Shown here piece by piece: positions 10,562-19,431 of a DNA stretch of 64,000 nucleotides. The stretch is from assembly GCA_039545355.1 (NCBI GenBank), contig BCJJ01000014.1, forward strand, positions 375,914 to 439,913, read 5' to 3'. The notes under the pieces were generated by a model that was not told the origin of the DNA, ran no database searches, and was given only the letters and a program-made list of their open reading frames with translations. Source of the stretch: Trichosporon coremiiforme. Its lineage: Eukaryota; Basidiomycota; Tremellomycetes; Trichosporonales; Trichosporonaceae. The position numbers and the translations under genes were made by a program. The stretch's first letter is position 1; each line of letters opens with the position of its first letter.

Positions 10562-12235
10562 CTACTCGTACTCGCCCTCGTCCTCCTCCTCTTCCTCTTC
10601 CTCCTCCTCGCCCTCGTACTCGACCTCGATGCTGCCCTCGCTCTCCTCGTCGCTCTGGTCGTACATGTCCTCTCCGTCCTCCTCGTCAGACTCCTCCTCC
10701 TCCGAGTCCTCCTCAGGCTCGGCGAAACGCGCTCCGGTCTTCTTGGACTCCTCGGCAGCCTTGACGACCTTCTTCGGCGGGCGGGGCACGCCGCCCTCAG
10801 CAATGAAGACGGTAGTCAGGCGCGAGCCCTTGGTGTCGTAGCTCGTGACGGGGGTGAGTTCCGTCTCGGGGGTGGCGGGCATGTCGCGGAGGTCGTAGAG
10901 GTTGATGAACCCGTCAGAGGAGACGGTGGTGAGGAGCGTCGTCGGTCCCTCGGGAGCGGGGAAGGGGAGGGCCGAGATGGATTTGATACGGTTCGTGTGG
11001 CCGACACACTTGCCGCAGAGTGAGACAATCGCAGTCGGGCCGGACATGTCCTCGTCCTCGTCGTCCTCGTCATCCTCGTCATCCTCGTCGTCGTCGCCGG
11101 CAACCTCGACAGAGTAGATCTCGACAACCCCCTTCTCGGTTCCGATACAGAGCACCTCCTCCCCGTCGCTCACGTCATCCTTGGGCGGGATCTCCGTAAA
11201 CAGAATGGCGTTGAAGCGGCTCTTCGTCTCGAGCGTGTGAAGGAGTTTGAGCGTCTATCATACGTTAGCTTACATTTTAAGAAAAAGCAGCTGATGGTGA
11301 CTCACGAGAGAGTAGATCTCAACCTTGCGCGGGTAAAGGACGGCAAAATGGGTTCCGGACGGGGCAAACTTGACAATCTCGGCCTCGGAGCCAAGCGCAA
11401 GAGACGCGGCGCCACGACCACGCATGAGGTCCCACATCTTCAGCGTCTGGTCCTTACCGACACTGAGCGCGACGCGGCCGGTGGGGTGGACGTCAACGCT
11501 GTTGACGCGTCCGCTGTGTCCCTTGAGGGACTTGAGGAGGGCCCAGTCGTTGGTGCGGAAGAGCGAGAGCGTCGCATCGACCGAGGTGGCGAGCAGGTGC
11601 TGAGACGTCGGGAACGTGACCGACGTGATGGAGCCGGTGTGCTGCGACAGGGCACCGATCTCGCGTCGCCGGCGCAGGTCCCACACCTTGATGAACTCGT
11701 CCTCGCTTCCGGTCGCGAGGTACTTGCCGTTCGGGGAGGCGGCGATACACTTGATCCAGCTCAGGTGCGCGGGGAAGATGAAGATCGGCTTCAGGACGGG
11801 CGTGTCGCTGCCAGCGGGGTAGTGGCCCTCGAGTCCGTAGAGAAGCTTCTCGTACGAGCCCGCGATAATCTTGAACGTCGGTCCGGTCGGCGCCTCGTCG
11901 GTCTCGCCGGCGAGCTCGGCCTCGACGCGCTCGACGACGGCCGATTTGGGCTCAGCAGCACGCTTCTCGGCCTTGGCCTCAGCCTTGGCGCGGGCCCTGG
12001 CCTCCTTCTTCTCAGCGAGCTCCTTCGCCTTGTCCTCAATGTTGATCTTGCGGGTGTTCGACTCCTTCGTGGGTCCCGTCTTCTTGCCCGGCTTGGTCTC
12101 CTTGCTCTCCTTGCTCGGCTTGGCGGACTTGGATGCCGGCTTCGAGTCGCCATCGTACGTCACGGAGACAGTCGGCTTCTTGTACGGCGCAGCACGCGAG
12201 CCGCCGGCCTTCTTCGACTTGTTGGACTTGCCCAT
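10562..12235 (-). CDS. MAK11: WD-repeat ribosome assembly factor Mak11 (PAK1IP1 family)
   Basis: Mak11 is a nuclear WD40 protein needed for 60S subunit assembly. Two exons (about 12235-11306 and 11254-10562) give 540 residues. A lysine-rich N-terminal tail (about 1-110, with an alanine/lysine/glutamate helix) precedes the propeller, which begins FKIIAGSYEKLLYGLE, a signature of this family. Blades include HLSWIKCIAASPNGKYLATGS, IKVWDL, HTGSITSVTF, GHSGRVNSVDVHPTGRVALS, KMWDL, FAVLYPRKVEIYSL and GHTNRIKSI. One blade is interrupted by a run of Asp/Glu (around residue 350), and the C-terminus is a very acidic tail of about 60 residues. The start MGKSNKSKK was preferred over an in-frame ATG 22 codons upstream because it begins the basic tail typical of the family. 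Confidence 0.9.
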
Positions 12236-12560
12236 TTCGTGCCGAGTGCTGTTGTGGGAGTGTCGTTGACCGTGAGGGAGCTGTACCGCCTGCCAAAACA
12301 ATCGCAGTGGAGGACGCTACATGACGCAAACTTCCAACTTTTGGGACGCCGTGACGTGTATTTGACCACCACCTGGTCTCAGGCACGACTTCCTTCGGGA
12401 CCAAACGGATCACCGAAAGTTGGGATGTCCGATGCGAGGCACCGCCGAACTTGGCTGAGATTTCCGAGCAGAAGTCAGCAGCGAGCACGCGACTAGCTCG
12501 AAGATTACTCGTGATGAATGATGCATAGTGAGGCTTAGTGAGGGGGTATGGGGTATCTAT

Positions 12561-13956
12561 CTAATGCGTTGTTCTTCCGCTGAGGCCCTGGAGCGACTCA
12601 GATCCTCCGTTGCTGCTTCCCTGGAACGCGCTCTCGGCCGGGTCCGCGGACAGCGACTCTTTCGTGATCGGGCGCTCGGCGTGGATGCTGGTCGGCAGCG
12701 AGAGCTTTTTCCCTCCAATGTCAGCGCGCATGAGCCACAGAGACAGGAGCGCGTTCGTCGCGGCACGGTGCTCGGCCATCTTCATCGACGATCCGTGGCC
12801 CTCGGCGAGCTTGATGCCGTTCGTGAGGAAGAGACCGATGTTGAACAGGGGAGCCTGCGTGTTGACACCAGTCGAGGCGAGAAGGCTGATTGTTAGCTTG
12901 CAATCTTCTGGCGTTCGTAGCTTTGATTCAGCGCAGAATGAACTTACCGGGACTCGATACGACCCGACTCTGGGGTGAGGGGAACTCCAGCATCCGTCAG
13001 GTGCTTGGTGACGGCGTGCGAGAGCATGTACTTCGGGTTGCGGAACTTGAAGATGCCCGTCAGGTCGACGTGACGGGTCATGACGTTCTTCTCGACAAAC
13101 TCGCGCGCGGCGTGAAGGCCCTACTTCGTCAGCCACAAGCTCCTCCAAGCAATCCGATCGGACGCGAATGCAGCTGTCCGAAGTTGTTTACACTCACATT
13201 CTCCTGGTAGATGAGACCGACAAACGCGCGGACAACGCTGGCAACACCCTCCTCCCACGAGTTCATGCGACGCTTGCGGTCCTCGTTCCTACGCGCCTGC
13301 AGACGTCCAGCCTGGTCGGTCGGCGTCTGCTCCTCGCCGAACAGCTTGACCTCATTGTTGCGCTTCCATCGAATGGGCGTGGCGAGAACGGCGTTGGCGC
13401 GGGAAGCAGCACGCTTCTCATGGTCTCCGTGGGCAGCAATACCGACCTCACGACCGACAGCAACAAGCGACGCGGGGCCGACGTAGTAGGTGACAGCCTG
13501 AGCCAAAGCGGCGCTCGGGATGTGCGGGTACTTCGCCGAGAGAGACTCAGAGGCAAAGAGTCCGAGCAGCCTGTTGCCGAGGGCGGAGAGTAGCTCATTC
13601 GTGTTGGCGTCCGGTGCCGGGAGAGCGTCTTGTCCCTCCTCGACGTCCTCAGCAGCCTGCTTGATGTTGAAGCTCGGGTGAGTGAGACAAGCCAACAGCG
13701 ACTCGCGCATCTCCGGCGTCGGAGGGAGGGAGAGGCGGGCAAGGATGGCGTTGAGGGCGGAGGGGGCATAGGGGTCAAGAACGGGCGGGCCGGCCTGCTT
13801 CTTGAAGAGAACGGCGGAGGTCGAGAGGTTGTGTCGGGGGTTCCTCCTGAGGGGAGTTTTTGCGAGCCGGCGAGCCCATACTCCCGACGAGGAACCCGAG
13901 GCCGAGCGGGCGGCGGCGGTAACGGCCAAGCGGGCGGTCGTGCCGATGGCGTTCAT
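12561..13956 (-). CDS. MRPL3: Mitochondrial large ribosomal subunit protein mL44
   Basis: This is an RNase III-fold structural protein of the mitochondrial 54S subunit. Three exons (about 13956-13198, 13120-12948, 12885-12561) give 418 residues. The N-terminus is rich in Ala, Arg and Ser without acids (MNAIGTTARLAVTAAARSA), a good mitochondrial leader. Next comes a degenerate RNase III-like domain (ESLLACLTHPSFN, NELLSALGNRLLGL, KRRMNSWEEGVASVVRAFVG) and then a double-stranded RNA-binding-like domain spread over exons 2 and 3 (PKYMLSHAVTKHL, GIKLAEGHGSSMKMAEHRAA). Catalytic acids of true RNase III are not evident, consistent with a structural role. The Ser/Gly-rich C-terminal tail after about residue 350 is poorly conserved. 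Confidence 0.9.
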
Positions 13957-14701
13957 AGTGTCGGCGACGAGGGGGTGGGTGGTGACCGGAGTGAGTGGTC
14001 GGGTGTTTTGAGGAGCAACTCGAGCAAAACCGCTGCCGGTCGGTTGAGGGGACGACCGTTTTTCGTCGAGGTGACCCAAAGATGCCGCGGGCAGCTAAAA
14101 AGATGGTCTCCCACGGGTGATCGAAAGCTTAGGAGGGTGGCTGTCGCGTGGGGATACCTCCGTGGGACAATGCATCACGTGACCCATCCAACACGTGCTG
14201 CCGTTAGGACGGACTTGTGCGACAAAGCACCGTGGGAGAGCAGACTATCGCGAATCAGTAATCCGGAAGTGCCTGAAATACCATGTTGATGGCGCAATCG
14301 GTGGTCACAGAAATTCCAAGGTCAGGTTGGTCAGCACCAAGAGACCGGCCGTTGTCCTCGACGGGCCATCATCATCAACCCGGTAACGGCATATTCCTTC
14401 TTCTTTCTCATCCACGATCATCGTATCCAACCTTGTCCATCGACTACCACAGACTACCTCCAAGGAAGTCCACCCAGGCCCCACCTAGCAACCCAGCAAC
14501 ACCGCCTAACCTCCCTACCGCTCTCAACAGCACTGCCTCCTGCCGCTTTCTGCCGCACCACCGTCGCGCCGCGTTCCTCATCGCGCTCCCTTTCGACCTC
14601 CCTCGACTTCCCGTTTCCAGAGAAGGCAGGTAACGACCAACGTCGTCCTACGACACCACTTTCACGAGCTATATAAACGAGCCCAGCAACAACAATCAAA
14701 G
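13957..14701. promoter_or_regulatory. Divergent promoter region, mL44 / rhodanese
   Basis: The 745 bp between the two divergent mitochondrial-protein genes contain pyrimidine-rich stretches on the rhodanese side (about 14400-14620). A TATA-like site close to the rhodanese start is listed separately. Nothing else is recognised. Confidence 0.4.
14672..14677 (+). promoter_or_regulatory. TATAAA box of the rhodanese gene
   Basis: A perfect TATAAA lies only 25 bp before the first ATG of the rhodanese reading frame. If it works as a TATA box, the leader must be extremely short or translation begins at the second ATG (14768). Confidence 0.5.
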
Positions 14702-15386
14702 ATGTCCGTCATCCGTAAAGCCACTCCTCTCTACCGCGCTGCCGTCGCCGGCCCCAGCCGACTCGCCATGTCCGCCTCTGTCGCTCGTCCCCTCACCCCT
14801 TCGACCCCTGCTTCATACCGAAGGCCCTTCAGCCCTGCGCAGCAGCCCAACCTCCTCCGCACGCTCACGAGCACTCCCCCGGCCAAGCGCTTCACCCGCA
14901 ACGTCTGGGCTGCGAACCCGATCGTCGAGTACGACGAGATCAAGCCGCTGACCCAGCAGCCGACCGATGTAAGTGGCGTGGCCCTGTGGCGCAGTTGCGT
15001 CTTGCGATTGCGCCATACTTGTGGCTTCTTATCAATCACACAACGGTATCAGATTACTGATTCCGTCGCAGGACATTCTGATCGTCGACGTCCGTGAGCC
15101 CGACGAGGTCGCGCTCGGCACCCTCCCCTCCGCCGTCAACCTCCCCCTCTCTCGCCTGCCCGAAGCCCTCGACGACGCCTTTGAGCCCGGACGCTTCAAG
15201 AAGGAGTTTGCGTTCAAGAAGCCCGCCGCGGGCCAGAAGATCATCTTCTTCTGCCGCTCCGGCAAGCGTTCCGCCACCGCCGCCGAGATCGCCGGCATGC
15301 ACGGCTACGCCAACGTCCGCAACTATGTCGGTTCGTGGCTCGAGTGGTCTGAGAAGGAGGGCATCCCCAATCTCCTTGCGGCTTAG
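14702..15386 (+). CDS. Mitochondrial single-domain rhodanese (thiosulfate sulfurtransferase)
   Basis: The protein is a single rhodanese domain that moves sulfane sulfur, for example in sulfide handling. Two exons (14702-14968 and about 15072-15386) give 193 residues. The first 70 residues are Arg/Ser/Ala-rich (SVIRKATPLYRAAVAG) and look like a mitochondrial leader. The rhodanese core spans about 85-190, with DILIVDVREPDEV, LPSAVNLPLSRL, the catalytic loop FFCRSGKRS (active Cys) and a closing NYVGSWLEW block. The intron is 103 nt, longer than most here. It resembles yeast Rdl1/Rdl2 and human TSTD-type proteins. A second in-frame ATG at codon 23 is an alternative start. Confidence 0.88.
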
Positions 15387-16758
15387 GGTGTTGCGTGAGG
15401 TCCATCGCCCAACGATACCCCTTCTCGATGTCATAAGTCATTCTTGTATCACAACCCAGCAGCGCCGCCAGTACCGCAGAGCGACTGGCTGTCGCGACTA
15501 AACACGTAAAATATCAGAAATCCCGTTTCGACTTTTTACAACTTTACTCTTGTTGGCCAGCAGCCTGCGCCCGCACACCAAACCCTATAGACTTGATCAT
15601 AGACTGGACTCTGATGTATTTGTCTACTACACTTGCGTCTCTCCCTGCATCTGATTAGCGACTGAACTTCTCTGTGTCTGTCGTCGAGGTTGCTATCGAG
15701 TTACGGGATGCTACTTACTGGGTCACTGGTGGTTGCCGAGCGGCGTCGATGCGGCCCAAGATATGCAGCCCACGACGCCCGCTGTACGCGATAGTAGACA
15801 TGCAGTTACGAGAATCCACTTGCCCGTTCGGAATCACGCCCAGTCTGGCTTCGACTAGTACCAAAGCTTATTCCCAAGGCGTGCCGGTGTCGTGCTGCAG
15901 AGAGTGCACGGTGGATTTGTGGACCAGTGGGATGCCACAATCTGTTGCCATGCCGAGGACCGCTCCACAACCTGCCCGGTCTGGTCATCTTTGCGTCAGT
16001 GTTGCTTCCGTGAGTCACCTGGCGATCTACACGCAGCGCGTGCGGACTTTAACAGAAGTTCTGGGATCCCGATTCGTGAGAGCTCAGAGCTTGCTCACGA
16101 CCAGTACTCCAGATGATGCGTTTGTTCTGACCTTGCCGGAACTGGATTAGCAGCAAGACAACGCAAGGCACAGCCACCTCTGATGGTGGTGATGATGCAA
16201 CACCTTCTGTAGCCTGGCCCTTCTTCGTCCCACTGCGCTGTGTGCTGAGCCCAGCGACGCAAAAGGCAAGCTCCGCCTTCATGACGAAGGCACACGACCA
16301 CCGCTCCAGTGTTACCGAAGCCAGCACCATTTCGGCAACTTGGTCCAGGCACCGGCCTGCCATGCCAGGCCCGTAACTAAGCTACAGGCTCCCGATGCCC
16401 GTAGAGCTTCCGTTTTGCCTTGCCTTCCAAATCGGGAGGCTATGTGCTTATCTTGATCATGCGAAGCGAACAATGTTCGGAATAGTGATGGAATGTGAGC
16501 ATTTGATGCGAGAGAACTGACGCGGGTTAGGTGAAGAGTGCACCGCTCTATCCACTGGACGTCAAGGTGACCGATCGTGGAGAAGTGGCTCGCTCCGTTC
16601 GCATGCGTTGCTGAGACCCTTTGACCTGCTTCTGGCTAGTGAACGGGGATGCCCGGGAAGAGATGTCGACCGGACTTGTGATCGGAATACTCGACGTGAT
16701 GATTCATGTCGTTTTCTATGCGTTTTTGTGTTTTACCATAAGCGGCGTTTCACCCCCA
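15387..16758. other. Gene-poor intergenic stretch
   Basis: The 1.37 kb between the convergent rhodanese and UNC-45 genes holds the two 3' ends and little else I can support. The longest open frame (158 codons, 15674-16150, plus) has no family resemblance and runs through lower-GC sequence. A short tRNA-like half near 16520-16570 was examined and rejected. Confidence 0.5.
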
Positions 16759-18999
16759 TCACGCCTCCTGCGCAACGAGCACTTCAAGTGCCCTCATCCC
16801 CTTCAGCGCCTCAAGCACGGCCTCGAGGGCAGGCTTCGTCTCAGCCCCACCGCCCATGAGAGCCTTAGCCCCCCTGCCCAGTTTCTCCTCAACCCTCGCC
16901 TCCTTCATCTTCACCGTCTGCTCTTTGCGTTCCTTCTCGCCCTCGTCGGTGGCGAGGTATCGCGTCAGATTGGCGAGAATGACGGCCCCGCGGTGCGCGA
17001 GTCCGACGTCTGGCGGCTCAGAGGAGATCGTCTCGATCCGCTCGCCATCTTCGTCAGTCTGCGCCCCTCCCGGGGCGAAGAGTTCGCCCACACGGTCCCA
17101 AACGTTGCGCTGCGTGCTCGTGCTGATCCCGCCGCCGGCGAAGAGGGAGCGACAGGCCGCTGCCGAGTCAGTCAGAGACGCCAGGGCGCCACTGGCGGCC
17201 TGGCGCGTGGCCATGTCGTCCGCATCTGTCAGGAGCAGGAGGATGCCGAGCCGAGCGGCGGCGCGGGGGTTCGCCGACTCAGACCCGCTCTCGGTCTCAC
17301 CCGAGAAGAGCATGTACCCCTTCTCGCAGTTGACGAGGTTGCACACGAGCTCCGTGGCTGCACGCTGCACGAGCGTGTTGTCGTCCAGCATGAGTGTCTC
17401 GACAACATCGACGACTTTCGTCTTGCTGCTCGAGCCGGCACCGCGGAGGGCGTTTTCGGCCGCTGGCAGCTCCGCCATCACGATACGGTCGCCGAACTCC
17501 GGGTTCACTGAAGCCAGATTCGTTAACGCCATCAGAGCTTCGAACTTCTGAAGCAGGTTCGAGCCGCTGTGACAGAGGAGGAGTTCCAGTGGCCGCAGGG
17601 CGTTTAGTGCGTTCACCTCCGAAGGAGCAGGGAAGAGGAGCTGCGGCGGGACGGAAATGACCATCTTCGCGAGTGCTTGGAGTGCGGGAAGAGCCTCCTT
17701 CGAGATATCCTTTGCAGTCAGGTCGCGAATGACGTGAGAGAGAACGCGGAACCCTCCGTTGCGGACGAAAGATGCGCGGTGACTCCGGTCGTCCACGATG
17801 CCGAGCGAGAGCTGACCGAGTCCTGTCTTGACGCGCAGGCTGCCAGCCCGCGCGAGACCAGACATGGCGGAAATCACGCCGGCGGACACGAGCGCATCGA
17901 CGCGCTTCTTGACCGCCTCTTCCGACTCGTGCGGGTCCGCTTCGTCCTTCGTCTTCCCACTCAGGGCCATGCGGCGCAGTCGGTCCATCTGCGCGTCCTC
18001 GGTCGAGAGGACTGGTTTCCGCGCCGTCAAGTTGACCAGGATAGTGGTGAGGCCGTAGCACACCGCTCCATCAACGGGACGCTCGGCACTCTCGTCGAGC
18101 GAGACCATGCTATCCCGCGGTGTAATGGGCAGACTTCCGCCAGAGGCGTGCGGCACGGGGCTGAGGGCCAGCAGAGCCTTCAGGAACGCCGGGTCGGAGC
18201 AGAGTACGTCGCGCACTGCTGGTCGTGTTGTCAGAACGGAGAGTCCTTCGAGCGTCGATAATAGAGCCGGCGAGTTGGGTGACGCCGTCTTGATGTGGGC
18301 AGCGAGCTGCTTCGCGTACCGTTCCTCCCCCTCTTCAGCTTGTTGCTCTCGCGCAAGCCGCTCCTCCTCCGGCTCGCCTGGAACTGCCTCCCCTCGTCCG
18401 AGCTTCGACAGCGTGACGGCACACAGCACCTGGGCGTCACTCTCTGCGTTTCCGCCGGCATCGGCAGCCGCCTCCACCCATGCAAGCGCGCGGGAGCGCA
18501 CAAGCGCGCGACCCTGTTTCGTACCAGCGAGCGCAGCGCAGAGACCCGCGAGCGCGGTCTGCAGCGGCGATGGCAGCTCCGCAAACTCGAGCAGAATCGC
18601 TAGCGGGTCGATGTCGTTCTCCTTTTCGTCCTTCGTCAGGCCGAGCGGTTGCGTCAAGGTCTCAACGACGGCTGCTGGAGCAAGCGGGGCGAGGTTTGCG
18701 AGAAGGCTCACAGAGGGCACAAGGTCGGCAGGGTCCTCCGAGTTCTTTGCGATCGCACTAGAGACAAGTGGGTCAAATACAGCCTTTAGCCGCGCAGCGT
18801 TCTCATCCTCTGTTCCACCCGTATTCAGGTCGACGATCTTGGACAGCGCGAGAAGACCGAGGCTGGAGACGTCCCTGTCCGAGCCGGGGGAGAGGGCGAC
18901 AGACAGCTCTCCAACACGGGTGGGGGTGATTATCGTCTTGACGTCAGCATTCGGTGCGCTGAGCTCCTTGAGGAGAGCGGTGAGGTCGGCTTCGGACAT
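16759..18999 (-). CDS. SHE4: UNC-45/Cro1/She4-type myosin chaperone
   Basis: The protein is an all-helical armadillo-repeat chaperone that binds and folds myosin motor domains in the cytosol. A single exon encodes 746 residues, in the size range of fungal She4/Rng3. It lacks the TPR domain of animal UNC-45. The central and UCS regions are visible as repeated Leu/Ala-rich helices, with landmarks CYGLTTILVNLTARKP, LVSAGVISAMSGLA, GFRVLSHVIRDLT, FEALMALTNLAS, VQRAATELVCNLV, TRQAASGALASLT and LAHRGAVILANLTRYL. A Glu-rich helix (about 250-280) joins the N-terminal and central arms. The start MSEADLTALLKELS was chosen over an in-frame ATG 49 codons upstream, whose extra residues are His/Pro/Arg-rich leader translation. 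Confidence 0.88.
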   Translation of the reverse strand: MSEADLTALLKELSAPNADVKTIITPTRVGELSVALSPGSDRDVSSLGLLALSKIVDLNTGGTEDENAARLKAVFDPLVSSAIAKNSEDPADLVPSVSLLANLAPLAPAAVVETLTQPLGLTKDEKENDIDPLAILLEFAELPSPLQTALAGLCAALAGTKQGRALVRSRALAWVEAAADAGGNAESDAQVLCAVTLSKLGRGEAVPGEPEEERLAREQQAEEGEERYAKQLAAHIKTASPNSPALLSTLEGLSVLTTRPAVRDVLCSDPAFLKALLALSPVPHASGGSLPITPRDSMVSLDESAERPVDGAVCYGLTTILVNLTARKPVLSTEDAQMDRLRRMALSGKTKDEADPHESEEAVKKRVDALVSAGVISAMSGLARAGSLRVKTGLGQLSLGIVDDRSHRASFVRNGGFRVLSHVIRDLTAKDISKEALPALQALAKMVISVPPQLLFPAPSEVNALNALRPLELLLCHSGSNLLQKFEALMALTNLASVNPEFGDRIVMAELPAAENALRGAGSSSKTKVVDVVETLMLDDNTLVQRAATELVCNLVNCEKGYMLFSGETESGSESANPRAAARLGILLLLTDADDMATRQAASGALASLTDSAAACRSLFAGGGISTSTQRNVWDRVGELFAPGGAQTDEDGERIETISSEPPDVGLAHRGAVILANLTRYLATDEGEKERKEQTVKMKEARVEEKLGRGAKALMGGGAETKPALEAVLEALKGMRALEVLVAQEA

Positions 19000-19431
19000 G
19001 GTGTGTGCTGTTGAGGGAGACCGAGTGACGCCGGCTTGGGATCGCTTGTGCGGTCGACCTCCACCTGGTTCCAGAATACGGACGGGTGGTGGGGTGGTGG
19101 GGTGGTGGAGGTGCCTGCGTGGGATAGTAAGGGATGTGCTGGGCATGTGCCTGGCGGTGCCTAAAACTGCCTAGCTGGAAACGCACAAACACAGGGATCG
19201 CAGGGCAGGGCCAAACAAGACTTCCGCACGACGTACTCTGCCGCTAGGACTTCTGAGACCAAAGACACTCAACACTCAAGCCTCGATCCGTAACGATCGA
19301 GCTGCTGTCACGACTACTTTCTCTTTGCCACCTTTTCGTCTCCCTCTGTAACACTTTGATCCTACCCCCCTCACACTCTTTTTCAACATCGCTGTATAAT
19401 CAACAAGGAGCAGAGTCGACACCCACAAGCC
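19000..19431. promoter_or_regulatory. Divergent promoter region with G-rich tract, UNC-45 / coiled-coil gene
   Basis: The 432 bp between two divergent starts contain a repeated GGTGGTGGG tract at about 19083-19110. A pyrimidine-rich stretch precedes the coiled-coil gene (about 19310-19385). Confidence 0.4.

Noticed and set aside
11237..12496. Plus-strand open frame of 419 codons opposite MAK11
   Set aside because: Mirror of the MAK11 exon; the opposite strand has a clear WD-repeat protein with a matching intron.
15674..16150. 158-codon open frame in the gene-poor stretch
   Set aside because: No resemblance to a family, lower GC, no splice or promoter context; kept as intergenic.
16510..16575. 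tRNA-like 5' half on the minus strand (CAGTGGATAGAGCGG followed by a CTCTTCACC-like loop)
   Set aside because: There is no B-box (GGTTCGANTCC) or T-arm downstream and the acceptor stem does not pair. At best a decayed fragment.
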